Notes: generated by a model not told the origin, from the sequence alone. A stretch of 64,000 nucleotides of DNA from Nissolia schottii (GCA_003254905.1 QANU01057563.1:134860-198859); one strand, 5' to 3'; positions 37,103-48,726 are shown, numbered from the stretch's first letter. A program made the numbers and translations.

Positions 37103-38179
37103 TGGTATCAGAGCCATGGCATCCTCCGTGATCCTTCTCCTCTCTCCCTCTGCCACTGCCATGGCATCTCCCTCCGCCATCTTTGCTATGCAGTCCTCTT
37201 AACGCTGCCTCTCCCCACAGCCTCCTCCCGGCGCCTCCCTCCGTCGTGCTTGTCCCCGACGAGACCATCGACCTCTCCGCCGCCTCCCTCATCTGCCGCT
37301 CCAGGTTCCACACTGAGGCCCTCTCTCGATCCGACATCTTCATCCCAGATCCGCCTTCTCGAGCTTCCCATTCGCATTCACCACGACGTAATCGAAGTGC
37401 TTCACGTGCTTCACCTCCTCCCTCATCGTCTCGATCCGCACCAGCAGTGACTCCGCCATCTCCGTCCTCCGGTCCACCTCTCCACCATCACCACCTCAAT
37501 CTCCGCGACGTCACAAACGGCTCTACCTCATCTTCGTCCAGCTCGCGTGCCGCCTCCGCAACAACCACGACGCCACCCCCGACAGCTGCCTCGCCCTCAA
37601 GGTCATCGACAAGGATCCCCTCACGCTCCATGCTCCGCCGCTGCCTCTTCTCCATCAAGCTCGAAACCCGCGTACAGATCCGCTCTTCTCCACTGCCTGC
37701 GCGCTCTGCTCCTTAGATCCATGCGCTCCACTCCGCACCCCCAGCCCACGCTCCACTCTGCAGCAACAGCTTCGTGTGTGTCATGCGTTCCGCAGCTTCG
37801 TCGTGCGCTATGGAGCCCTGCATCGAGCGCGAGATTGACGCCATACTCCGCCTCCACCAACACCTGCACTTCTTTCCCTTCTTCGGCCCATATCTGTGAC
37901 CTCCTCCGCCGTGATCACCTCCTGCGTCTCTGCCCCCACGATCTCGTGCGTCCGCGCCACCACGAAGATTATCGCCATGCTCCTTCAGCACTCTATCCGC
38001 GCCCTCTACCTCTCCCGCAAGCTACGTGACCTCGTCGCCGCCGCGCAGGTCCTCGAGAAGCTCCTTAGTTGTGGATGCTCGTAAGGTGTTTGATAAAATG
38101 CCTGAGAGTGTCAGCTGCGTCAAGATTCACAGCCACAGAACCAAGATCTGTGGTCGTTGCTTCACGCCGCCGCATCAAG

Positions 38180-38390
38180 TTGCCTACCGCTGCCTCCTTG
38201 CAGTCTCCGATATTGCCTATTGCTGCCTCCATTGCAGTCTCCGTATATTGCCTATCACTACCTCTGTGCAGTCTCCGATGTTGCCTAACGCTGCCTCTGT
38301 GCAGTCTCCATATGTTGCCTATCGCTGCCTCCGTGTAGTCTCCGATGTTGCCTATCGCTACCTCTGTGCAGTCTCCGATGTATTCCGTAT
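38180..38390 (+). repeat. 33-35-bp minisatellite, six units
   Basis: TTGCCTATCGCTGCCTC plus GTGCAGTCTCCGATG recurs with spacing 33, 35, 33, 34 and 33 bp inside the short-LTR element. It is translated open in one frame (38026-38469) but has no known domain. Confidence 0.85.
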
Positions 38391-38476
38391 AAGTCCTTGG
38401 CTCCGCTCTTGTTTTCCCTTACCAACCTTCACTTGTGACAAGCTGAAAGCTCGTAGAGCTTTAGCTTAAGGGAGGG

Positions 38477-38624
38477 TGTTAAGATTAATAATATTAAATT
38501 TAGATTTGATTATAATTTATTTTTGGCCATTGTGTTTTGGCCGTTGAGTCCTCAGCCTATAAATAGGCTAACCTTCTATTGTAAATTTAACCTCTGATAT
38601 ATAGAATCATGTTATCTTCTAACA
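38477..38624 (+). repeat. Right LTR of the short-LTR element
   Basis: 148 bp, nearly identical to the left LTR (differences at TTTGAT for TTTTAT and GGCCATTG for GGCCGTTG). Preceded by a purine-rich tract. Confidence 0.85.
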
Positions 38625-39379
38625 TGCTACTAAATTTATATAACAATAACTGACTCATCGTCCGTTCCATCGCCTTTAGACATGTCACTTTTGTGCTTGC
38701 TCTAACTGCCATCGCCCTCTTCCTCTGCCCAAAACTCATCATCTGACAATAATGGTGCCTCAACGTCTTGCTAATGCAATTAATTTGAACTTGGACTATC
38801 ACCTAAATCAACGTTCACAGCAGATGCCTCCTCATAAATCAATGTAACTCAGATGTGTCTTATAATTTTCATATAGATAAAACATCTGCTGCACTTGAGC
38901 GTCATTTGATATCGTAACAGGTCGATATTTTACCAACCCATTCATGAAAGACACTAGAGCTTTATACCTTATTCTTTCCACACTCTTTTGAAAATGAGAA
39001 GATATAACACCACACAGATCTGTGAATGACATGGACGGTTAGAAGACGATCAACTCGTAATCGTGTGGACTAATAAACTCAACACCCTCAACATTATTTT
39101 TTGAACCGAACCATTATAAAAAATATACGCAGCAACACCTCCCCTATCCATTTTCTTATATCAAAACAAAAACACAAACACTCTAAGAGAAATGATAGGA
39201 TCAACAAAAGAAGAATAAATATAAGAGAAGTGAGAGGATGAAGAAGAAAAGAATGAGAGAATGGTGAAGAAGAAGAAGAATGGGTGATTGGTGAAGAGGA
39301 ATGAGACCTCCCACCTCTTTTTATAGTTGAACTCTTCTGGCCAATTTTCATTCAGTCAAAATTTTGACTGACAGGGGTC

Positions 39380-39579
39380 TGAAATTGCCTAAGACTATGG
39401 CGATTTCAGCACTATGTCAGTCCCGAAGTCGCCATAGTGGGTGACGATTTCAGCCCCATTTTTTTTTAAAAAAAAATTCAAGGGCTGAAATTGCCATAGG
39501 GGGTGGCGATTTTAGCCCCTTTTTTTAAAAAAAAAAAATTCACAGTGTTGAAATCGCTACATGGTGTGGCGATTTCAGC
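39380..39579. repeat. Array of four short palindromes (AAATYGCC...GGCGATTT)
   Basis: Units at about 39380, 39425, 39483 and 39549. Each pairs CTGAAATTGCC or a variant with GGCGATTTCAG. One unit has GTCGCC, the core of the array at 35405-35580, linking the two. They are separated by A/T homopolymer runs. The array lies upstream of the MULE relic's TATA box on the minus strand. Confidence 0.8.
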
Positions 39580-39699
39580 ACCCAAACCCATACATTCGTA
39601 AATTCCTTGGCTTAACCATATTTTAGCAGGTCCCCTTGTCTCAGACCTCGTTGGAGTTGGAACGACTTTGCGAGATAGCCATTTATGATAATGGATATG

Positions 39700-42640
39700 G
39701 ATGCTAATCTCACCATTTCATTATCCACCTTCGCCAAACTCCGCCAAACCCCATTTTCTCCATAACTTCCTCAACAAAATCCCATCTCACCATGTCATGA
39801 ACTTTTTGAAAATCAAGTTTAAGCAAGACAACTTTTTCTTTCGCTTTCTTTAACCACCAAATAACCTCATTAGCAATCAATGCCCCATCCAAGATTTGTC
39901 TATTTTCACAAATGTTGATTGGACTTCCCCAATCAAGGAAGGAATCACGAACCTTATCCTATTGGCTATAATTTTTGCAATAATTTTGTATAGTAACTCA
40001 ACCATGCTAATTAGCTTGTAGTCTTTTCTTTCAATAGCTCCATCAAACTTAGGGGACAATGCCACCTAAGTTATATTAATTTCATTTGGAAATTCCCTAT
40101 TATTGAAGAAATTTAGAATAAGGTCAGAGACATCACCTTCAATATAGTCCAAAACTCCTCATCAAATTTGAAATTAAAGTCATCATACCTTGATGCTTTT
40201 GTTGATTCCCACGAATGCATTGCCTCTCTAATTTCAGAGATCGATGGTGTTCCTTCCAATGATGTTACCTAGGATACATTGAGCTGAGGGAAACAACTCG
40301 ATGGCATATTGATCACAGGAAGGGGCTCCTGCCTCTATAAGTTCTTGTAGAAAGTAGAATCTCATTCTTTAATGCTCTTGGGTTTTTTATTAATCTATTT
40401 TGTACCTTCAAGTGGTCAATTTGCTTGCTCCTCCTCTTTCCCATTACCACTGCATGAAAAAATTTGGTGTTCTGATCCCTTAGCTTTTGATGTCTTTCTC
40501 TAGATAACCATCTCCAGTAAATATCTTTCCTTTTATACCATAGCTTGAGTTGCACATTCAGAGCTTGTCATCTTGCAAAATTGGTTTCCTATCCCCCATC
40601 TTCCTCAATTTTCCTTTCTATATTAACTTGCTCTTGTTCAAACTTGCTTATGATTGTATCAATATTCCCAAAAACTTCCTTGTTCCACCTTTGCAATGGT
40701 TGATGGAGTTGCTTAAGCTTTGTTATGATTGGTGGGTCATTCCCCATTCATGTTTCACTAATCTAGAAAAACATAGATGTGTGAGCCATGCATTTAAAGA
40801 TCTGAACAATTTTGAGCCAACACTCTTTGATGTGTGGTCGAAAATAGAATTTGGCATAGCACACAACTTTAGATCTGAGAATTGCATTCCTTAATCAGGT
40901 TCTATTAGAGATCTATCAAATCTACTCCTCGACCTCCATTGTGCCTAAGTATATTTCCTTCTGATCAAGGGAGTATCCTCAAGCCCCATCTTTGCTATCC
41001 AATCTTTTAGCTCTTAAATGCTCCTAACACAGCTCATCCCCCCCCCATTACGTTCCTCTTGGGTTAGGACTTCGTTAAGGTCCCCAATTGCCAACAATGG
41101 ACCTGTGATATTCTGCCACATTGCAATGAGTTCGTCCCAAAGGCTCTTCTTCCAGCTCTGTCATTCGGTGCAAAGATTAACAGGATCACATATTTGAACA
41201 ATTTTGATCTAATTCTGCCTTCTATACAAACCCATCTAATGCCTATATTTGAGTCACTGAATTCTTTCTTATCCTAAATAGCAATCAAGCCACCATTGTT
41301 GTTTCTTGTTGTTGAGTCAGCCCATCGAAAATCATTGTTCGCCCACCACTTCTTAATTTTAAGTTCAGTTAAGAAACTATGCTTGGTTTCAACCATTCCC
41401 CTAAAAGTTGTTTTGTTATTTGCGAATACTTACTTGATAGTTGCGTTCTTCTCTCCTTTTCCAGTACCTCTTACATTCCAGCATATTATATTCATAATTA
41501 ATAATAAAATTCACCATACCAATTGAAGGATGGCTTAATTCGTGTCCATCTTTTTCCTCAGCCTTCCTTTTTGCTTCTTGCCAGCAGGTTCTGGTTCCTT
41601 TGAATCCTTCGTAATAGTTTCAACCACAACATCATCTTTCGTCGTCTTGAGCCCAATTACTTTGCCAATATCCTAAGATTCCTTAGCTTTTTCCTAGTTC
41701 ATCCTCTTCCTCGTATCTTCGTTCTCTTTCTTATTGGTCTTCTAAGCCATCTTCTTGCGTCTTGGTCATATGATGTTCCTCATTCCTCCTGGACATCACA
41801 TTCTCGTTCCTTTTCTTTGTCAAGACGGTTTAGTCCTTGCAAGTCAATGACCATTTGCACCGATTATTCCTTAATGTTCCCAGAGCCCATTCTTCCTTTA
41901 CTTGTGCTTAGAATTTTATTTATTTGTTGCCCAAATCCTAGTGGATAATCTAATTCATTTTGTTGTTTGATTGTTTCCTTCTCCATACACTACACCAGCA
42001 ACTCTTCAAGCACAAAAGGATCTGTTCTCAAGGCCCAACTCAAGCCCATATAATTGCTTTTATTAGAGTTCTCCTTATTTGCAACATGTGGGATCATAGA
42101 CTTTCCCACTTCATTTTCTTTTGCAACTTCCATCGTCAATTTTTTCCTTCATGGCATGTCATTTTGCCTTGCTAAAAGATCCTACCTCATGGTTTCGATC
42201 AAGCACATTTATTTCTTTATTGCGATTCAATTCTTCTATATTTTCATCTTCCTTTTCCTACATTACATCCTCTTCCTATTGGATTTGCCTTGTTTCACTT
42301 GCATGGCAATCAAACATTGTGCCTCCCATAGAAAATCAAATCCAAGCATTAATAGGCTCAAGGATACTAGTATCTATAACTATAAGGATACATGTTTAGA
42401 AAAATCATCATGTCAAGACTCACTTTGAATCATCTCTCCCCATGATTCTCCAATTTTATTGAGGTTATTTTCGGACCAACCATGGAGTAGAAATCCTTTG
42501 CATTCCATCAAGACCATCCTACCGTTACACCCTTCGACCATCTGCACATTTCATAAACGGCAGATCGCCATGGAGTCAAAAGGTTTTCCTGACATTATTG
42601 GGTGGCATATGGTTGAATGTGAGAGGAGATCATTGTTGTC
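39700..42640 (-). mobile_element. LINE (L1-type) retrotransposon relic
   Basis: Minus-strand pieces appear in the order expected for a plant LINE. ORF1 with a DUF4283-like segment (LLHGWSENNLNKIGESWGE) lies at about 42300-42560. ORF2 starts at 41495 (MNIICWNVRGTGK, endonuclease start), continues through 40900, then 40555-40313 (KRKDIYWRWLSRERHQKLRD) and the reverse transcriptase at 40065-39710 (KLISMVELLYKIIAKIIANR, DGALIANEVIWWLKKAKEKV, LLKLDFQKVHDMVRWDFV). The RT catalytic YxDD, later domains and poly-A tail are missing. Stops and frameshifts are frequent. It is dead and 3'-truncated against the palindrome array region. Confidence 0.75.
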
Positions 42641-42679
42641 CTAGTGTGGGATGTTGTAGGTTCCCACAAATGGCGCCAA

Positions 42680-43010
42680 TGTACCCAAGGCTGGTTCTTC
42701 CAATGAGGGGTTGGACTTCGGATCTCCTTGGTTAGGGTGTTGGGTAGCAACGTGAGTACCTGCAAACACTCTGACACCCAAGTTAGGATTTGTAAGAAAT
42801 AGGGTTAGATTATTTTGAAGGGTCTTAATCACGTACCTTAGTGGCGGGTCCTTTTATATCTGTGGAGCAGCCCTAATTTGTTAGGTTAAATGGGAGGCCC
42901 TCGATAATTTCTCCATGGACTTGAGTTGGTGGTCTTGGTGGAAACGGGTTGGGGTTTTGGGCCCTTAATCTGTGGAGGCCTTTTGTGGCATGCTCTGGCT
43001 CCTTGTGACA
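42680..43010 (-). repeat. Gypsy-type LTR with primer-binding site
   Basis: Minus strand: starts TGTCACAAGG at 43010, TATAAAAGG at about 42852, the AACTTGGGTGTCAGAGTGTT and GCAGGTAC signature, and ends CCTTGGGTACA at 42680. Immediately downstream is TTGGCGCCATTTGTGGGAAC (42679-42660), which looks like a gypsy primer-binding region. Only about 20 more bases separate it from LINE ORF1-like sequence, and no second LTR is visible. Confidence 0.65.
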
Positions 43011-43049
43011 TAGTTCGTATTAACAATATTGTTTGTACATAATGTTATT

Positions 43050-44850
43050 ATTGAAATAAAATAAAAATGCAAGATGAGGATCTTGAATAAAAATCTGTCA
43101 AAGAATATAAGTAGAGAAATGATTGGCTAATGAAGAAAGACACAAATTATGTTGAAATTAACTTCACTTCAAAAATATGAAGTGTTTGGGATCTATAGTC
43201 AATCATCTAAATGTGCGAAGTTAGTGGGGAGTACAAGTGAGTTTTTTGTGCAAAAATGAAACATGAAGGATAATATATAAATTTATAAATTACGACTTGT
43301 AACACAAGGGTTTTCAGAAAATTTGACATTGACTATATGGATATATATTCTCCGATGGTGGATTTAATTTTATTTTGACAGTTAATATAGAAATTAGACA
43401 TGCGTGTATAAGCCTACTAATATGGCTTACTAGCTAGCAAAATTTTATAAAAACCCATGAAGGATTTAAAATAGCTGAAGCATATAGTAATTCCCTAAAA
43501 AAATTATTCATTAAGGTTTCAACGATCATAATATTGATTAAAATAATCATGACGTATGTGGTACAATCGCCTAGGTTAATACTTATTGAGATATGAGTAT
43601 AAAATTGATCCCTTTTACCATGTATTTTTCATAAAAAGGTTTGGATCTAAATTGTTATAATCACAGTATAAGTTAGTGATTTAAATATTATTGAATCTCT
43701 ATAATAGATTCTACAATATGTAAAATATTTAAATAAATGTATTGATAAGACAAAATTTTGTTTTGGTTTACACATATAATATTTGACAAATAAAATATTT
43801 ATCTATCAATCAATTTTTATTAAGAAGACTTTGAAATGAGTTTGTATGAATTGAACACACTCATTGAGTACCTCAATGACTGTGAGATTATTATATAAAG
43901 ATCCATTAAGACCTTATGAAAATTATGAGAAGTTTATTGGTCTTAAAGTACCATATCTTAGTGCTATTAGAGCACTTGTTTATCCAGCTAATAATGCATC
44001 ACTAGATATAACTTTCATTGTTGAGATTTAGTTATTGTCTAACAAAACTTACTAGGATGATTTCAATTTTCATATGAAACAAAATCACAATTTATTGGTT
44101 ATGTAGTTGTAGAATTCCTTTTTTTTTTCTTTTATATTTTGGTAAAATTCAGAGGATGTTTATTTATACATGGAAGCACGACTATATTGTAGATATTAAC
44201 AAGATATACTTTAGCTGCCATATCTTCAAATTGTGTAGAAATTATTATAATACATGAAGCGAGTCGTGGATGTTTTTGAATAATGACAATTAATCAACAT
44301 GTTCAAATATCATGAAGAATGTAAGTTATTATTTGTGCCACCGTGCCCGCAACTTTCAAATGTTTATTGAGCTGTTTCACTCCTCCTTCCTGCCGAAAGA
44401 AGATAGAGGTTGTGTAGTTGTTGTAATAGAAACTGCAGTACTACGTGTATGAGTTTACTACGGTCTTAATCAAAGTTTTTATCCCAATGAATTTTTCCTT
44501 GATAAGATATTTAACGAGATAACTCGCATTATGAAGATGTTGTATTCTTTTTCCTTCACTAAGATTTTCCCACTAATATCCAAGGGAGAGTATTATAAAA
44601 TATTATTAATGTGGATGCCTATGTACTAATTAAGTTGGTATTTAATTATATAGCTATATGTTTATGGAGATTTGATATAATTTTATATATTCTCACTCTT
44701 AAACTATAAATAGATCTTTAAATGTTCACTGTATAACACACTTGAAATAATTAATAGAATAAAACTTTCTTTTGCTTCTCTATTGTTTCTCTCTTCTATG
44801 TCTATTACTTCTCGTATTATTTCATAATAAGAATGATATTAATGAAAAAA
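43050..44850 (+). mobile_element. Decayed Copia retrotransposon 3' half
   Basis: Plus-strand reading in broken frames gives reverse-transcriptase remnants near 43305-43375 (TQGFSEN... then the YSP-like segment). At about 43915-44010 is the RNase H-proximal block (KVPYLSAIRALVYPANN). CCAAGGGAGAG at about 44580 looks like the polypurine tract, followed from 44591 by a 3' LTR-like sequence with CTATAAATAG at about 44706. The LTR's right end and the 5' half of the element are not found. It is full of stops. Confidence 0.55.
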
Positions 44851-45213
44851 ATTCATATAATTTTGTGCCACATTAGCTATTATTGTTAGAAAATTGATCA
44901 AGAGACACTTTTACACTTTATCAGGACAAATTTTTGTTAATGACAAAATTGGCCAAAATGAAAAGTGTACACAAATGAAATTGGCAGTTTTTTTTCCTTT
45001 AAAGAAAACAAAACAACACCCCCCCCCCCAAAAAAAAACCCCATTATTATTAGTTGGAGTTTTTTTTCCTTTCCTTTATTATTGTTATTTATTTTTTAAA
45101 ACATTTAGCTGGTATGAATTGAGGCAGCAGCTGCAAGTGTAACTAAAACCCTAACACCATCCAACCCCTCCCCCCAAAAATCATCGTCGTCATCTTCTTC
45201 TTCTTCTTCTACC
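44851..45213. other. Upstream region of the uS15 gene
   Basis: Presumed promoter and leader. It holds C and A homopolymer runs (about 45019-45041) and a CT-rich leader just before the ATG. No clear TATA box can be assigned. Confidence 0.4.
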
Positions 45214-48200
45214 ATGGCCATTCTGCTCCAACTCAAAACCAAACCCAGCCACAACCCTTCTCTCTTCTTCTCCACTTCTTCATCTTCCTCTTCCCCATTC
45301 TCCTCATATCTCAAAGACCTCAAACACACTCTCAAACACCAACCACAACAACCACCGCCGCCGCCGCCGCCGCCGCCACCGCCGCCGAAAACTCCGCCTT
45401 CCACCACCTTCCAACAACAACAGCAGCAACAAGATCTCTCTCTCGACGAGATCCGCCGCAACCTCTCCGAATTCCGCCGCCGCACCACCGCACCGGAGCA
45501 GAAACCGGCTGAAATGGTTTCCTTTCAGGAGCTCTACAACCGAAGCACACATCGGAGACCCCCCGGACCTGACGGAGATTCCGGTTCGGGACGCGGAAAA
45601 CCGCAGGTCTCCCTCGACGCCGTTCGCGAAAGCCTGCGGAAGCTCGGCGCGGCGCGCCCCGGCGGCGAACGGAACGAAGCGGATCGGATGTCGTTGCCGG
45701 CGTTCAAGGAGGCGCTGAGTCTGAGGCCCTCGGATTCTTCCGCCGCCGCGCCGGGGAAGGTGATCGGCGGGACGAGCGAGTTGCCGGAGCTGGTATTCGG
45801 GCGGGAGATGAGGGAGAAGAGCGAGCGGTACGAGTCAGCGGCAATGGCGTCGGTGAGGAGGGAGTACTCGAGGATCTACAGCTACGGGGAATTAGGGGAG
45901 AAATTGAAGAAGCTGAGGCCTGAGGGGAAGGATTCATTCTCTCTGGAAGAGTTGAACGAGAGGTTGATGAGGTTGAGGGAGATTGAGTTGGAGGAACCTG
46001 AATCCAATGTCAAAGGATCGGTGTCATACAAGGATTTGAGAGAGTGCTTGATAAAGATCAATGAAACCAATGATGACAAAGCAAAGAAAAGTTTACGTCA
46101 GTAACAAGTTCAATCTTCGTGTTTTTTGGATTAATTGTTAACTTTAGCATGAGGTTGAAGATTTTGATTTTAATGGTTTGACTCTATAGTGTAGACATTA
46201 TGGCATGATTGAAGGCTTTAGATTTTAATGGTTTGATAGTAGAGTAAAGACATGATCACAAGATTGAATGATTTGACTATGGATGTAGTTCTTGATAGAA
46301 TACTATGACATTCCTGATTCATGCACCCAACGACGCCTAGTGGGACAAAGATAAGTTGTTTGGGTTTTTGGATTTGATTTAAACTTTAGTGCCATTCGCA
46401 TCAACATGGTTTGCGATAGGACATTACGATTGTATGATATATGTTGCTGATCCTAGCTAGTGCGACAAAACTTGGTTATTGTTGTTATGTAGTTTAAACT
46501 TTAGCATGAGGTTGATGAAGCCCAGACTTGCCCTGAATCATTTAACAAATTGATGTGAATAGGGAATCAATTCGAGTTTTTAACATATTATGCATATGTG
46601 TATGTTATATCTGTGGTCATGTAGTAATTCTAATGTGGTATGATTTTGATTGAAATAAATTACTGATTGTTTGAAATTTTTCCAGTGCAGAGATTTGATA
46701 TCTTAGGCCAATTGGGCAAGACTCCAGCCTACTTTTTGGATCCTCCTAAAGAGCATCTTGTTGAAAAGGTAACTAATGGTTTTCTTTGGTGTCTATTTGT
46801 TATACATCAGTTGTCTCTCTTCTTGGTTTGGTGATGTGAGCCTTCATTTCATTGTTAAAACTTCAAACTTGAAAGCATGTTTAGAGCAATGGTTTAGAAT
46901 GTCAAATCCTATAGTTCATATATTCGTTCATCTTTCTTGTCTCTATGCTTACATAACCTTACTTGCTGCTACTTCGAGTCAGTATTGAACTGATTTTCGG
47001 ACAATTGATGTATTGAGGCCATTATTTCTTTATCCATTTAATGAAGCGATTCAAGCCTTTGATGTTGCCATTCTTCAAGTTATTGACTCGTTTCTAACTA
47101 TTAGTTGGTTGCTGACTTGCTGTGGGCATCTCACAGTTTTAAATGAGGTGCTTTTAGTTTTAGGATTGCTGATTGTTGGTGTCATTTACTTCAGACTTCA
47201 GTACCTAAAAATTGCAGGGCATTTGATTTTTGTGTGGACCTGTTCATATCTGCATGTTTTATTGTAAATGTCCATAGCGTAACATCTAGGGTTGTTATTA
47301 GTGTTAACAAATTTGGTGCCCTAATTTTGCCACTTTATGTTTATTCCAGTACTTTCATCCAGATAATATGTCCTCAGCAGAAAAGTTGAAAATTGAGCTT
47401 GCAAAGGTTAGAGATGAGTTTAAAATGTCAGAGTCAGATTGTGGTTCTGCTCGTGTTCAAGGTAAAGGAAATTATTAGTTAACTGATTTATGCAACGTTT
47501 TATAAGTAGGAGTTGGAAGGAAGGGAATAGATCAAACAGTGTGAGTCTCTTATTGCAAAATGGTGATAGGCACTTGTTAAGGAGTTGATAATATCCCACT
47601 GATTTTATGCAGTTGCACAGCTCACAACTAAGATTAAGCATCTATCGGCCGTTCTACACAAGAAGGTGAGTTTCTTTTTCGTATGCCATTTCTCTTAAAA
47701 TATATTGTTGTGTTTGTGGGTCAGTGGCTAGAATACCCATTGGTAGAAAACTTGATTGGTCTAGTTGATGCGCAGACATTGTTGCCATACATTGTCTACT
47801 TTGTTTATGAGCGGCCATTTTATTCAGTCGTATGCTTTTTGTGAAAAGATACAAGGAAGGTGCCGTTCTAATATTCTTGTGAAAGTGTTTGTAGTTTAAG
47901 AATCATTCAAAGTTTTCTAACATACATTATTTAAAAAAGAAATAAAAACACAGTTTCTTCTAACTGCAGGATATTTGAATTAACTCTTCTGTTCGTAAGG
48001 AACAGATTTTGAACTGTTGTAATTACCTAACTCTAAGTAATTTTGATACACTATGTTATAAGAGTAGTCATAGCATGTTGATCTTATAAATGTTGTTACG
48101 AAGGCAACATGTCTCATCCATATAGTAGGATTTTCTTTTATTCGGGTTCTAGAACTTTCTTCGACTATAACCCTTAATCTTGAGTTTTTCTAAAACGAAG

Positions 48201-48726
48201 TTTGAGTTGATTTCATCTGGCTTTGGAGCTATATTTGATGGTGTCTGACTTTCCTCTATTAAAATATGCATCTCCTCTTAAACCAAATTTCAAACGTTGT
48301 GTTAGATTAAACTATGAATTGCTGACTGCGTGCATTCAAGCTTTGTTTTTCATTGCAGCTGTTCATGTAATTATGTTATGTGACTGGCCTTTCCTTGTGT
48401 AGGTCACAGAATTGCCCTTATTACTAGTCCTTTGAATTATTCCCTGCCAAATGGGGGAAATTCTTATGTAGACTCAATGTGCATAATTTTTTTTGTTGAA
48501 CCTATTTTTATCCGATTCAATTCATTCTATGATGCTTTAGGATGTGCATTCTCGCAAAGGCCTGCTAGCAATGGTTCAGAGGAGAAAAAGATTACTGAAA
48601 TACCTCAGAAGAACTGACTGGGATTCTTATTGTTTTGTTATATCTAAGCTTGGTCTACGTGATAATCCAGATCACAGTCACAAAACACAGGCCAAAAGTA
48701 GATTCACTAATGCAACCAGTTCATAA
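45214..48726 (+). CDS. Ribosomal protein uS15, nuclear-encoded, probably mitochondrial, with long N-terminal extension
   Basis: Exons 45214-46096, 46686-46768, 47350-47461, 47613-47665 and 48541-48726 join in frame with GT-AG borders to 438 residues. The C-terminal about 90 residues are bacterial-type S15: [18 protein letters not shown], then [20 protein letters not shown] and [21 protein letters not shown]15 binds the central domain of the small-subunit rRNA. Plant plastids encode their own rps15, so a nuclear copy is expected to be mitochondrial. The Ser-rich, basic first about 30 residues suit a transit peptide. The about 300-residue extension has 12 consecutive prolines (about 47-58), a Gln run, and eight copies of a nine-residue motif (see findings). 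Arabidopsis has similar extended S15-like proteins. The minus-strand open frames at 45105-45552 are antisense to the GC-rich exon 1. Confidence 0.88.

Larger units (their letters stand above)
36955..38624 (+). mobile_element. Short-LTR non-autonomous retrotransposon carrying gene fragments
   Basis: Two 148-bp LTRs (36955-37102 and 38477-38624), both TGTTAAGATT...TTCTAACA with a CTATAAATAG TATA motif, differ at only two positions that I count. The left one is followed by TGGTATCAGAGCCATGG, a primer-binding site for initiator tRNA-Met. The right one is preceded by the purine tract AAGGGAGGG. The 1.37-kb interior has no gag or pol. It is GC-rich and contains pieces resembling host genes: a frame reading RLRNNHD...LALKVIDKDPLT at about 37540-37620 (kinase-like, possibly AGC type) and DARKVFDKMPES at about 38068-38105 (PPR repeat). 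I see no target-site duplication (flanks TATTT and TGCTA). It sits inside the MULE relic. Confidence 0.8.
36377..39151 (-). pseudogene. MULE (Mutator-like) transposase N-terminal relic, interrupted
   Basis: On the minus strand an ATG at 39151 (MDRGGVAAYIFYNGSVQ) follows a TATA box (CTATAAAAAG, about 39325-39316) and a CT-rich leader. After frameshifts the frame continues NNVEGVEFISPHDYEL, then 39032-38832 (KSVERIRYKAL...VKYRPVTISNDAQVQQMF), which matches the N-terminal region of plant MULE proteins. An acidic stretch (LLSDDEFWAEEEGDG) follows. After the LTR element at 36955-38624 the frame resumes at 36612-36403 with ELYIGKYFANRDAVREAV, the MuDR DNA-binding domain. The catalytic domain is missing. 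A 40-bp direct duplication (36377-36416 and 36548-36588) ends it. Frameshifts, stops and the insertion make it non-functional. Confidence 0.75.

Noticed and set aside
37183..38469. Long plus-strand frames in the short-LTR element as an independent gene
   Set aside because: They lie exactly between two near-identical LTRs, shift frame across gene-like fragments and include a minisatellite; more likely captured fragments than a gene.
42459..42644. Plus-strand frame of 61 residues
   Set aside because: The opposite strand carries LINE ORF1 features; the plus frame has none.
45105..45552. Minus-strand frames of 72-127 residues rich in Gly, Val and Arg
   Set aside because: Antisense readings of the polyproline and Gln repeats of uS15 exon 1.
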